Source of the DNA: an uncultured Lachnospiraceae bacterium
GTDB taxonomy: Bacteria; Bacillota; Clostridia; Lachnospirales; Lachnospiraceae
Assembly (NCBI GenBank): GCA_910579505.1
Contig: CAJTTZ010000020.1
Span: 1 to 50,871 of the forward strand
DNA: 50,871 bases
Direction: 5' to 3'
Shown piece after piece: positions 25,504-33,636 of this stretch (position 1 is its first letter; the number at the start of each line of letters is the position of its first letter). The notes beneath the pieces were generated by a model that made no database searches, was not told the origin of the DNA, and worked only from the letters and a program-made list of their open reading frames with translations. Position numbers and translations under genes: made by a program.

Positions 25504-26802
25504 ATGAAGACATTATATTTGGACTGCGGCATGGGGGCAGCGGGGGATATGCTGACGGCGGCGCTGCTGGAGCTTGTGCCGGATCGGGAGAAGGTGATCG
25601 GGGAGTTAAACGCGCTGGGGATTCCCGGTGTGGAGATGGTGTGTGAGAAATCGCAGAAATGCGGCATCGGCGGCACCCATATATCCGTGCGTGTACATGG
25701 CGTGGAGGAGTCCGAAGAGATGCACGACCACGGACATACGCACGAGACAGAGCATCACCACGACCAAAACCATACGCATGAGGCGGAGCAGCACCATGAC
25801 CATGGGCATACGCACGAGGCGGAGCAGCACAACGACCACGCACACACACATGAGGCGGGACATGTCCATCACCATCACAGCGGTATGCATGAGATTGAGC
25901 ATGTCGTGGGGGCGCTGCCATTGTCGGAACGGATTCGGAAGGACATTCTGGCGGTATTTGGGATGATCGCGGAGGCGGAGAGCCATGTGCACGGCGTGCC
26001 TGTCACGGAGATTCACTTTCATGAGGTAGGCACGATGGACGCGGTGGCGGATGTCACGGCGGTCTGTGTGCTGATGGACAGACTGGCGCCGGATCAGGTC
26101 ATTGTTTCCCCGGTACATGTGGGCAGCGGACAGGTGAAGTGCGCCCACGGGATTCTGCCGGTGCCTGCGCCGGCAACGGCTTATATATTAAAGGACGTGC
26201 CGATTTACGGAGGGGAGATCTTAGGAGAACTCTGCACGCCCACAGGGGCGGCCCTGCTCAAATATTTTGCCAGCCGTTTCGGGGCAATGCCGGTTATGAG
26301 AACCCTTGCTGTCGGGTACGGCATGGGGAAAAAGGATTTTCCGGCGGCAAACTGTGTGCGGGCAATGCTCGGCGAGACGGAAGGCGCGGGAGACACGGTG
26401 GCGGAGCTTGTCTGCAATGTGGACGACATGACGGCGGAAGCCATCGGGTTTGCGTCGGAGACGCTTCTAGAGGCGGGCGCGCTGGAAGTCTACACTGTGG
26501 CGGCGGGCATGAAGAAGTCCCGTCCGGGCACGGTGCTGCATGTGATGTGCACGGAGTCCATGAAAGGTAAAATGGTGGGGCTTATTTTTAGACACACGAC
26601 CACCATTGGCATCCGTGAAAACATTTCCAGAAGATATACGCTTGCACGCTCGATCCAGAAGATACAGACGCCTTACGGGGAAGTGCGGAAAAAAGTATCG
26701 GAGGGTCACGGCGTGACGAGGGAAAAGTATGAATACGAAGATTTGGCGCGGATCGCGCGCGAGAGGGGGATGTCCATCCGGGAAGTGGAGGAGTCCCTGT
26801 GA
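25504..26802 (+). CDS. larC: Nickel-insertion protein LarC (single ORF, His-rich insert)
   Basis: LarC is a CTP-dependent cyclometallase that inserts Ni2+ to finish the nickel-pincer nucleotide. It starts LYLDCGMGAAGDMLTAALLELVP and contains EIHFHEVGTMDAVADV, GELCTPTGAALLKYF and VCNVDDMTAEAIGFASETLL. LarC1 and LarC2 are joined in one 432-residue frame, whereas Lactiplantibacillus plantarum makes the joined form by ribosomal frameshifting. Residues 78-125 are four 12-residue repeats of the HTHEAEQHHDHG type with 21 histidines, a likely nickel-holding loop. It follows the larB hairpin with a GGGAGG box. Confidence 0.94.
   Translation: MKTLYLDCGMGAAGDMLTAALLELVPDREKVIGELNALGIPGVEMVCEKSQKCGIGGTHISVRVHGVEESEEMHDHGHTHETEHHHDQNHTHEAEQHHDHGHTHEAEQHNDHAHTHEAGHVHHHHSGMHEIEHVVGALPLSERIRKDILAVFGMIAEAESHVHGVPVTEIHFHEVGTMDAVADVTAVCVLMDRLAPDQVIVSPVHVGSGQVKCAHGILPVPAPATAYILKDVPIYGGEILGELCTPTGAALLKYFASRFGAMPVMRTLAVGYGMGKKDFPAANCVRAMLGETEGAGDTVAELVCNVDDMTAEAIGFASETLLEAGALEVYTVAAGMKKSRPGTVLHVMCTESMKGKMVGLIFRHTTTIGIRENISRRYTLARSIQKIQTPYGEVRKKVSEGHGVTREKYEYEDLARIARERGMSIREVEESL
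25735..25878. repeat. Four 36-bp tandem repeats encoding a His-rich loop in LarC
   Basis: The units encode HTHETEHHHDQN, HTHEAEQHHDHG, HTHEAEQHNDHA and HTHEAGHVHHHH. The period (36 bp) is a codon multiple, and units 2 and 3 are nearly identical at DNA level, suggesting expansion by slippage or unequal exchange. Confidence 0.8.
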
Positions 26803-26818
26803 GGAAGTGAGAGAGTGG

Positions 26819-28513
26819 ATGTCGGAAAAGACTTGCGAAAAACGGGAAATGAAAATATGGGAAAATGGAGAGAAAAGGCGGAAACGGGGCATGGGAAGAG
26901 CGGCGGGACTGTTTGCAATTACGTTGTCGCTGGGAGCGGGGATATTGACGGCCTGCGGAGCTGGCAGCGCGGCCGGCGCAGTGGCGGAAAGCGGGCAGGA
27001 GACGGAAGGGCAGATGAGCGGCTTGGTGACAGACAAAGGGCAGACGGCAGATTCCGGGCGTGACCCGAGTACCCTCGTCTACGGCAGCGGCGATTATACC
27101 CGCATCAATCCGGCCATGGATGAACATGGGGAGATCAATCTGCTGCTCTTTGACGGGCTGACTGCGCACAACGGGAAAAATGAGGTTGTGCCGGGACTGG
27201 CGAAAAGCTGGGAGTTTGACGAGACGGCATGCACATATACCTTTCATCTGGAAGAGGGCGTTACGTGGCATGACGGAGAACCTTTTACGGCAGAGGACGT
27301 GAAGTTTACGATTGAGACGATTATGGACCCGGAAAATGCCTCCGAGAACGCGCCCAATTATGAGGATGTGGAGGAAATAACGGTGGCGGATGATCATACG
27401 ATTTCGTTCCGGCTGTCCGCGCCGAATGTCGCCTTTCTGGATTATATGACCATGGCAGTACTTCCCGAACATCTGCTTGCGGGGGAAGATATGCAGACGT
27501 CGGATTTCTTCCGCGCGCCGGTGGGAACCGGCCCCTATCAATTGGAAAACTGGGATATGGGTCAGGCGATTGTCCTGACAAAAAACGAATCCTATTTCAA
27601 GGGGACACCCCATATCGACAGGGTAATTTTTAAGATTGTGACTGACGACAATGCGAAAACGCTGCAGATGGAAGCAGGCGAACTCGATCTGGCGCTTCTT
27701 CCTCCGAAAGCGGCGCAGATGTTTGAAAACCGGGAGGACTATGTCTGCTATCATATGCAGACCTCCGATTACAGGGGGATTCTTTTCAATTTTAACAATC
27801 CGTACTGGCAGGAAAACAGGGATATCATTCCCGCTATTTGCTATGCGATAGACAGACAGGCAATTGTCAACGCTGTGCTGCTGGGACAGGGAATGCCTGC
27901 CTACGGTCCGCTGCAGCACAATATTTATAATAATGAGAACGTGGAGCATTATGACTATAACCCGGAAAAGGCGGCGGAGATTCTCGAGTCTGCCGGATGC
28001 GTCAAAGGGGAAGACGGGATTTATACAAGAGACGGAGAGCCGCTCTCCTTTGTGATCAGCGTGGGGGCAGGGGACCAGGTTCGGGCGGACATGGCGCAGG
28101 CGGCCGCACAGCAGATCCGGGCGGTCGGGATCGACTGCAGGGTGGAAATTCCGACAAAAGTTGACTGGAACGGTCAAATGGCCTATCTGATCGGATGGGG
28201 AAGCCCCTTTGACGCGGATGACCATACTTATAAAGTTTTTGGGACAGGGAAGGGTGCAAATTACAGCGGTTATTCCAATGCGGCGGTGGATAGGTATCTG
28301 ACGCTGGCGCGCAGCTCTGACGATCCGCAGGTGCGCGCCGAAAATTACGCCCGGTTTCAGGAAGAACTGGCAAATGACCCGGCGTATGCGTTTATCTGCT
28401 ATATTGACGCTGACTATGTGGCGGATGCATCGATTCAGGGTATTTCCCCCGAAACGGTGATGGGGCATCACGGCGTGGGGATTTTCTGGAATATTTCCGA
28501 ATGGACAAAGTGA
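26819..28513 (+). CDS. ABC importer substrate-binding lipoprotein (peptide/nickel family)
   Basis: A basic n-region, a hydrophobic core and the lipobox LTACGA show a lipid-anchored extracellular protein. The remainder is SBP_bac_5: LVYGSGDYTRINPAMDEHGEINLLLFDGL, LEEGVTWHDGEPFTAEDVKFTIE, VGTGPYQLENW and AICYAIDRQAIVNAVLLGQG. This family binds oligopeptides or nickel chelates. Position directly after larC favours nickel uptake (NikA-like), but sequence alone does not prove it. The start is uncertain: ATG at 26819, 26849 or 26891 are possible, all compatible with the signal peptide. Confidence 0.85.
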   Translation: MSEKTCEKREMKIWENGEKRRKRGMGRAAGLFAITLSLGAGILTACGAGSAAGAVAESGQETEGQMSGLVTDKGQTADSGRDPSTLVYGSGDYTRINPAMDEHGEINLLLFDGLTAHNGKNEVVPGLAKSWEFDETACTYTFHLEEGVTWHDGEPFTAEDVKFTIETIMDPENASENAPNYEDVEEITVADDHTISFRLSAPNVAFLDYMTMAVLPEHLLAGEDMQTSDFFRAPVGTGPYQLENWDMGQAIVLTKNESYFKGTPHIDRVIFKIVTDDNAKTLQMEAGELDLALLPPKAAQMFENREDYVCYHMQTSDYRGILFNFNNPYWQENRDIIPAICYAIDRQAIVNAVLLGQGMPAYGPLQHNIYNNENVEHYDYNPEKAAEILESAGCVKGEDGIYTRDGEPLSFVISVGAGDQVRADMAQAAAQQIRAVGIDCRVEIPTKVDWNGQMAYLIGWGSPFDADDHTYKVFGTGKGANYSGYSNAAVDRYLTLARSSDDPQVRAENYARFQEELANDPAYAFICYIDADYVADASIQGISPETVMGHHGVGIFWNISEWTK

Positions 28514-28516
28514 GAA

Positions 28517-28582
28517 ACGCAAAAAGTAATTCCAGCCACTCTCAGCAGAGGCTGTTTCGTGGAGAATTACTAAGTTTTGCGT
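28517..28582. repeat. Long bulged hairpin after the substrate-binding protein gene
   Basis: ACGCAAAA-AGTAATTC (28517-28532) pairs with GAATTACT-AAG-TTTTGCGT (28564-28582), leaving the same AAG 3-nt bulge as the larB-larC hairpin. The apical part holds an AGCC-CTCT/AGAG-GCT stem. It begins 3 nt after the stop codon and has no terminal T tract. Confidence 0.7.
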
Positions 28583-28583
28583 A

Positions 28584-28611
28584 AGAGAATGTCTGAAAAG
28601 CGACATTCTCT
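28584..28611. other. Perfect 10-bp stem-loop before the ATPase gene
   Basis: AGAGAATGTC and GACATTCTCT are perfect complements around an 8-nt loop (TGAAAAGC), starting one base after the preceding bulged hairpin and ending 22 nt before the ATPase ATG. Stacked stems here may stabilise the 3' end of the binding-protein message relative to the membrane components. Confidence 0.6.
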
Positions 28612-28633
28612 GTATTTTGCGGAGGTTGGCGGG

Positions 28634-29395
28634 ATGAATTTGCTGGAGGTTGAAAATCTGTCGGTCAGTTTTTACAGGCCGGAAGGGGAGATAGAGGCTG
28701 TGAAAAACGTCAGCTTTTCCCTGGGGGAAGGGGAAATTCTGGCGGTGATGGGAGAGACGGGATGCGGGAAAAGCGTGTTGTGCAAAAGTATACTGAAACT
28801 TCTGCCGGATATTGCAAAAATAAAGACAGGCCGTATTGTCGTCAGAGGAGAGGAGATCACCGATTATACGGAAAAACAGATGCGGAAACTGCGGGGCAGT
28901 TTTTTCTCCATGGTATTCCAGAACCCTATGACGGCGCTTAATCCGTGTATGTCCGTGGGTGAGCAGATTGTCGAGGCGGTGCGTCTGCGGCAGCCGGGGC
29001 TCTCGGGGAGAGAACGGAAGCAGAGGGCGGAGGAACTGATGTATCGGGTGGGGCTTGACCATCCCCGGGAACGAGCAAAGCAGTACCCGTTTCAGCTTTC
29101 AGGGGGCATGGCGCAAAGGTGTGTCATCGCCATCGCGCTGGCGGCACAGCCGTCGGTTCTGTTTGCAGATGAGGCGACAACGGCGCTGGACGTGACGGTA
29201 CAGGCACAGATTTTGGACTTGTTTCTGGAATTGCGAAAAACGATGGGCATGTCCATTGTCCTTGTCACACATAATCCGGGCGTGGCGGCGGGGGCGGCTG
29301 ACCGCGTGGCGCTGATGAAGGATGGGGAGCTGACAGGGATCGGGGATGTGGAGGAAATTTTTGAGGAAATTATACATAAGCACAATTTTATATAA
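28634..29395 (+). CDS. ABC importer ATP-binding protein (NikD/DppD-like)
   Basis: Walker A is GETGCGKS, the Q-loop lies in SMVFQNPMTALNP, the signature is LSGGMAQR, Walker B is VLFADEAT, and the H-loop is VTHN. The 253-residue length is shorter than the OppD type (about 330), because it lacks the C-terminal oligopeptide-transporter extension with its Fe-S motif. I start at the ATG at 28634 after GGAGG; the frame is open from a TTG at 28577. Only one such ATPase exists in this operon, so it must act as a homodimer or borrow a partner. Confidence 0.88.
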   Translation: MNLLEVENLSVSFYRPEGEIEAVKNVSFSLGEGEILAVMGETGCGKSVLCKSILKLLPDIAKIKTGRIVVRGEEITDYTEKQMRKLRGSFFSMVFQNPMTALNPCMSVGEQIVEAVRLRQPGLSGRERKQRAEELMYRVGLDHPRERAKQYPFQLSGGMAQRCVIAIALAAQPSVLFADEATTALDVTVQAQILDLFLELRKTMGMSIVLVTHNPGVAAGAADRVALMKDGELTGIGDVEEIFEEIIHKHNFI

Positions 29396-30365
29396 TGCGG
29401 GAAAATTTGCGCTGCGTGTCTTTGCATTGTCCCTTCTCGTGTTCACCATTTCCAGACTTGCGCCGGGCGACCCGCTTTATGCCTACTACGGGGACCGGGT
29501 GGAAAAAATGAGTGTGGCGCAGCAGGAACAGGCAAGAGAGAGACTTGGCCTGAATGAGCCGCTCTTTATACAGTATACGCGCTGGCTGCAGGGGGCGTTT
29601 CGCGGCGACTTCGGTATTTCTTATCAGTATAAGACGGACGTGAAGGAAGTGATTGCCGCGAGAATCGGTAATACCCTTATTCTGGGCGGCCTGGGGTTTC
29701 TTTTGATTTTTTCGCTTGCACTCTGGCTCGGACTTTTTTGTGCGTGGAGAGAGGACAGGGCAGCTGACAGGATCATTTGCAGAATCGGCACTGTGACAAG
29801 CTGTGTCCCCGAGTTTTGGATGTCCCTGCTATTACTTCTGGTGTTTGCGGTATGGCTTGACTGGCTGCCGGGCTCCGGGGCATATTCCGTCGGAAAAGAA
29901 AGGGACGCGGCGGACAGGGCAGCGCATCTAATACTGCCGCTTGCGGTGGTGGTACTGGGACATCTGTGGTACTATGCTTTCCAGGTCCGCAACCGGCTGC
30001 TTGAGGAGGTGCGCGCAGATTATGTGCTGCTGGCCAGAATGAAGGGACTGGGCGGGAAACAGGTGTTGTACAGACACTGCCTGCAGGGGGCGCTGCCTTC
30101 CTACCTGAGCATGATGGCAGTTGCCTTTCCCCATATACTCGGGGGTACCTATGTGGTGGAAACGGTGTTTTCCTATCCGGGAATAGGCACCCTTGCCTAT
30201 GAGAGTGCCAGATATCAGGATTACAATCTTCTGATGGTAGTGAGCCTGCTTACGGGAACGGTGGTTATTTTCTGCAATATGCTCGCCCGGACTGTCAGCG
30301 GGCGGATTGATCCACGGACGCGTGTACAGGGCTTTACAGGCGGCGGGGAGGTGGGGGACTTTTGA
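29361..30365 (+). CDS. ABC importer permease (NikB/DppB-like)
   Basis: The inner-membrane permease has the BPD_transp_1 fold: SLLVFTISRLAPGDPLYAYYGD, a long loop with MSVAQQEQARERLGLNEPLFIQYTRWLQGAFRGDFGISY, and the EAA motif LLARMKGLGGKQVLYRHCLQGAL. About six helices are visible. I favour the TTG at 29361, because GGAGG is placed 6 nt before it; an ATG at 29346 without a good ribosome binding site is the alternative. It overlaps the ATPase gene in either case and nikC by 4 bp. Confidence 0.88.
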   Translation: MRKLYISTILYNAGKFALRVFALSLLVFTISRLAPGDPLYAYYGDRVEKMSVAQQEQARERLGLNEPLFIQYTRWLQGAFRGDFGISYQYKTDVKEVIAARIGNTLILGGLGFLLIFSLALWLGLFCAWREDRAADRIICRIGTVTSCVPEFWMSLLLLLVFAVWLDWLPGSGAYSVGKERDAADRAAHLILPLAVVVLGHLWYYAFQVRNRLLEEVRADYVLLARMKGLGGKQVLYRHCLQGALPSYLSMMAVAFPHILGGTYVVETVFSYPGIGTLAYESARYQDYNLLMVVSLLTGTVVIFCNMLARTVSGRIDPRTRVQGFTGGGEVGDF

Positions 30366-31195
30366 AAAAGAAATTTCCTGTGCTTTCCTTCATTTTTTTG
30401 ACTGGTATAGTCATGTTTTGCTTTGCCTGTGGAAGCCTTATGACAAAGGATCCGCTTTACATGGATCTGGCGCACTGCAATGAGGCGCCGGGAAAAGAGT
30501 TTCTATTTGGCACCGACACAATGGGAAGGGATATTTTTTCCATGATAAGCTATGGAGGCAGAATTTCCCTTACAATCGGGATTCTCGCAACCCTTCTTTC
30601 CACGATTCTGGCAGTCCTTGCGGGGAGCGTGAGCGGTTGTGCCTCCGCCCGGATAGACGGCTTTCTTATGGGGCTTACCGAGCTTTTCCTAAGTGTGCCG
30701 GGGCTTTTACTCACGGTTTTTCTGCAGGCAGTTTTTGGCAGGGCCAATGTGTACAGTCTGTCCGTGGTGATCGGACTGACAGGCTGGATGAGTATGGCGA
30801 AGGTGGTGCGGACGGAGGTTCTGCAGCTGAAACACACGGATTATGTGCTGGCGGCAAAGTGTCTTGGCGGCGGTTTCTTTCATGTGCTGTTCCGGCATCT
30901 GGCACCCAATTTCTTTCCGTCCGTTCTGTTTATTGCCGTTATGAATGTGAGAAACGCAATCGTGGCGGAGTCCACGCTGAGTTTTATGGGACTGGGACTT
31001 CCGGTGGAAGAGGTTTCCTGGGGCAGCATATTGTCCTTGTCAAAAAACGCACTTCTCTCCCATTCGTGGTGGATCATAGTGATTCCCGGCGTCTTTTTGG
31101 TGGGAACCCTGCTCTGCCTGACAAATCTGGGCAATTATATGAGAGGGAATGCCAATAGGAGGCACAGCAACCTGGGATGCAGGAAATATGATTAA
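30362..31195 (+). CDS. ABC importer permease (NikC/DppC-like)
   Basis: The second permease of the importer contains FLFGTDTMGRDIFSMISYGGRISLTIG, the standard DppC/NikC start, then LVLxAKCLGG-type EAA residues (YVLAAKCLGGGFFHVLFRHLAPN) and ESTLSFMGLGLPVEEVSWGSIL. The start is TTG at 30362 within a TTGA overlap with the preceding stop, with GGGAGG about 10 nt upstream. It is the last gene of the lar/importer unit; no second ATPase gene follows. Confidence 0.9.
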   Translation: MKKKFPVLSFIFLTGIVMFCFACGSLMTKDPLYMDLAHCNEAPGKEFLFGTDTMGRDIFSMISYGGRISLTIGILATLLSTILAVLAGSVSGCASARIDGFLMGLTELFLSVPGLLLTVFLQAVFGRANVYSLSVVIGLTGWMSMAKVVRTEVLQLKHTDYVLAAKCLGGGFFHVLFRHLAPNFFPSVLFIAVMNVRNAIVAESTLSFMGLGLPVEEVSWGSILSLSKNALLSHSWWIIVIPGVFLVGTLLCLTNLGNYMRGNANRRHSNLGCRKYD

Positions 31196-31242
31196 AAAAA
31201 TATAAAACAATTATAAATTTCTTATAAAACTGCGAAAGAATG

Positions 31243-31251
31243 TGGTATAAT
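31243..31251 (+). promoter_or_regulatory. Extended -10 promoter of the chemoreceptor gene
   Basis: TGG-TATAAT forms an extended -10 element (TATAAT at 31246-31251) with only a weak -35 (TATAAA). A leader of about 150 AT-rich nt follows before the ATG at 31410; I see no recognised riboswitch in it. Confidence 0.55.
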
Positions 31252-31409
31252 AAAAACGCAACTATTATCTTTAATAACTTAGATGAATATACTGCTTTAT
31301 TGCAAATCGTTTTCTGCTAGTCCCATTTTACAGTTGTCTATTCGATTTTGTTCTATTTTGGTCTGTTTGTCTATCTTATTAATCCAACATGTGAACGGGG
31401 GAAAACTTC

Positions 31410-33434
31410 ATGCGGGGAAAAAAGGAAGACAGTGCGGAAAAGGTTTCGCGCGGGAAAAATGATGGTCGGTTTATCGGCATTGGGGAGAAGATTTCAAAGC
31501 GCTTCGGCAGGGTTATTATGATCTGCTGTATCGTTTTGGGAGTGATTACATCGGTTTTGAGCTATTTTTCTTCGATCAGCGCAGTGTCGGAGACGATCAA
31601 TAATACGTCTGATGTGGCGGCAAATTATGTGTCTTCTGCGCTACAGGAATTTGTGGCGATTGCTTACGAGACGGGCAGTATCGCGCGGCTGGCCGATCCG
31701 GAGAAAACGGTAGAGGAAAAGAAGGCTATTTTAGACCAGAGGATTAAGGATCATGATTTCGACGGCGGATATCTGATTGACAGCAGCGGCGTGGACGTCA
31801 TCACAGGGCAGAACCTTTCTGACAGGGTGTACTTTAAGGAAAGTATGAAGGGAAATACCTGTATTTCCACGCCGGCTTACAGCGAGGTGACAGGCAAAGT
31901 ATCGTATGTAGTGTCGGCGCCGCTGTGGGAAGGCGGTATTCCCGGGACGACGCCTGTAGGCGTTATCGCCTATGTGCCCAACGGTGAGTTTCTGAATGAT
32001 ATCATGCGTTCTATAAAGGTCGGAGAGGGCGGCACCGCTTTTATGCTGGATAAAAACGGCATTACGATTGCAGATCTGGACTCCTCGCTGGTCGGTGTGG
32101 AGGACAGTGTGGCGCTTGGCGATACCAATCCAAAGCTTAAGAAATACAGCGCTATCTGTAAAAAAATGATTACAGGGGCTAACGGTACAGGTACATACAG
32201 TTATAATGGCAAGACGAAGGTGGTTGCTTATTCTCCCGTGCCTGACACGGACGGCTGGAGTATCGGTGTGGCGGCAGTGAGAAATGAGTTTTTAAAGATG
32301 TTCTATATTTCGCTTGTGGTTACGGTTCTTTTCGTAGTGGCATTTACAGTGTATGGCGTCAAAGTTGGTGTGAAACTGGGACATGCGGTGGCGGCACCGC
32401 TTAGCAGGGCGGTAGACAGACTTAAGCTTCTGGCGCAGGGAGACATTCATTCCGAAGTGCCGGAGCCGACGGAAAATGATGAGACAAAAATCCTGCTGGA
32501 CTGCCTGTCAGAGACGATGCAGGATCTGAATACAATTATCACGGATATCAGCAGCGATCTGGCGGAGCTGGCAGACGGTAACTTTATGATCAATGTGGAT
32601 CAGACTTATAAAGGAGACTTTGCCCAGATCAGCGACTCCTTCCGGGATATTGTCGGGTCACTCAGCGCAGCGCTGGGAGAGATTGACAGCAATGCGGAAA
32701 GCGTCAGAAAGGGTGCAACGGATCTGGCGGGCGCATCCCAGCTTCTGGCTGAGGGCGCAACCGATCAGGCGAGCGCGATTGAAGAGCTGACGGCGACGAT
32801 GACGGATATATCCGAGAAGATTCATACCAATGCCGAGAATGCGGCGAAAGCCAAAACGGTGGTGAACGGCATGAACGATCAGGTAAGTGAGAGCAATGCC
32901 CAGATGAAACAGAGTACGGAGGCCATGGAAAGAATCAGGGAGGCTTCCGATAAGATAGCGGAGATTATCAGCAGCATTGAAGAGATTGCGTCCCAGACGA
33001 ACCTTCTGGCCCTGAACGCTTCTATCGAGGCGGCGAGAGCCGGAGAGGCAGGAAAAGGATTTGCGGTTGTAGCCACGCAGGTCGGTACACTTTCCGAGCA
33101 GAGCAGCGAGGCGGCAAAAAATACAAAGCAGCTGATCCAGAATGCCATTCAGGCTGTGGAAGACGGGACAAGGCTGGCAAATTCCACGGCGGAGTCGCTG
33201 CTGCTTGTGGTTGAGAATGCAAAGACAGTGGGCCAGGTGATTGATGAAATCGCAGTGGCTTCTGAAGAGCAGGCGGATGCGACGGCACAGATCACGGAGG
33301 GCGTCAATCAGATTGCCCAGGTTGTGGAATCTAATTCCGCCACCTCCGAGGAGAGCGCGGCGGCGTCACAGGAGCTGTCGTCTCAGGCAGATCTGCTCAA
33401 GGAACTGGTTGACAGGTTCAAATATCACGCATAA
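31410..33434 (+). CDS. Methyl-accepting chemotaxis protein (Cache-HAMP-MCP)
   Basis: Transmembrane helix 1 spans about 33-55. An extracellular dCache-like sensor (55-295; DFDGGYLIDSSGVDVITGQNLSDRVYFKESMKG) follows, then helix 2 at about 297-320 (FYISLVVTVLFVVAFTVYGV), HAMP to about 380 and a long cytoplasmic coiled coil. The signalling tip is EIASQTNLLALNASIEAARAGEAGKGFAVVA near residue 520-550. Small molecules such as amino or carboxylic acids are typical Cache ligands. No che genes are adjacent. Confidence 0.93.
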   Translation: MRGKKEDSAEKVSRGKNDGRFIGIGEKISKRFGRVIMICCIVLGVITSVLSYFSSISAVSETINNTSDVAANYVSSALQEFVAIAYETGSIARLADPEKTVEEKKAILDQRIKDHDFDGGYLIDSSGVDVITGQNLSDRVYFKESMKGNTCISTPAYSEVTGKVSYVVSAPLWEGGIPGTTPVGVIAYVPNGEFLNDIMRSIKVGEGGTAFMLDKNGITIADLDSSLVGVEDSVALGDTNPKLKKYSAICKKMITGANGTGTYSYNGKTKVVAYSPVPDTDGWSIGVAAVRNEFLKMFYISLVVTVLFVVAFTVYGVKVGVKLGHAVAAPLSRAVDRLKLLAQGDIHSEVPEPTENDETKILLDCLSETMQDLNTIITDISSDLAELADGNFMINVDQTYKGDFAQISDSFRDIVGSLSAALGEIDSNAESVRKGATDLAGASQLLAEGATDQASAIEELTATMTDISEKIHTNAENAAKAKTVVNGMNDQVSESNAQMKQSTEAMERIREASDKIAEIISSIEEIASQTNLLALNASIEAARAGEAGKGFAVVATQVGTLSEQSSEAAKNTKQLIQNAIQAVEDGTRLANSTAESLLLVVENAKTVGQVIDEIAVASEEQADATAQITEGVNQIAQVVESNSATSEESAAASQELSSQADLLKELVDRFKYHA

Positions 33435-33449
33435 ATATGTTATATGGAA

Positions 33450-33484
33450 ACGGCGGCGCCTGCATATGGCGCCGTCCTTTTATT
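33450..33484 (+). terminator. Terminator after the chemoreceptor gene
   Basis: GGCGCC (33455-33460) pairs with GGCGCC (33468-33473) around a 7-nt loop, with ACGGC/GCCGT able to extend the stem across a bulge, followed by CCTTTTATTT. The T tract is imperfect. Confidence 0.6.
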
Positions 33485-33553
33485 TGCGCCGGAAATGGAG
33501 ACAGCATGATATGGCATATTGAGCACATTATAATGCAAAGACATAAATGTTGT

Positions 33554-33582
33554 TTGTTTTACCATGTGATTTGTGTTATGAT
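33554..33582 (+). promoter_or_regulatory. Promoter of the diguanylate cyclase gene
   Basis: TTGTTT (33554-33559) and TATGAT (33577-33582) are separated by 17 bp, about 55 bp upstream of the start codon at 33637. Confidence 0.6.
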
Positions 33583-33636
33583 GTTTTCGTGTGTCCGGGA
33601 CATACCTGTATTAACTGCTTCGGATTGGAGGATAAC

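Noticed and set aside
26588..29062. 824-codon open frame on the minus strand
   Set aside because: It is antisense to larC, the binding protein and the ATPase, with Arg/His/Pro-rich low-complexity translation and no family motifs; it is a shadow of GC-rich codon usage.
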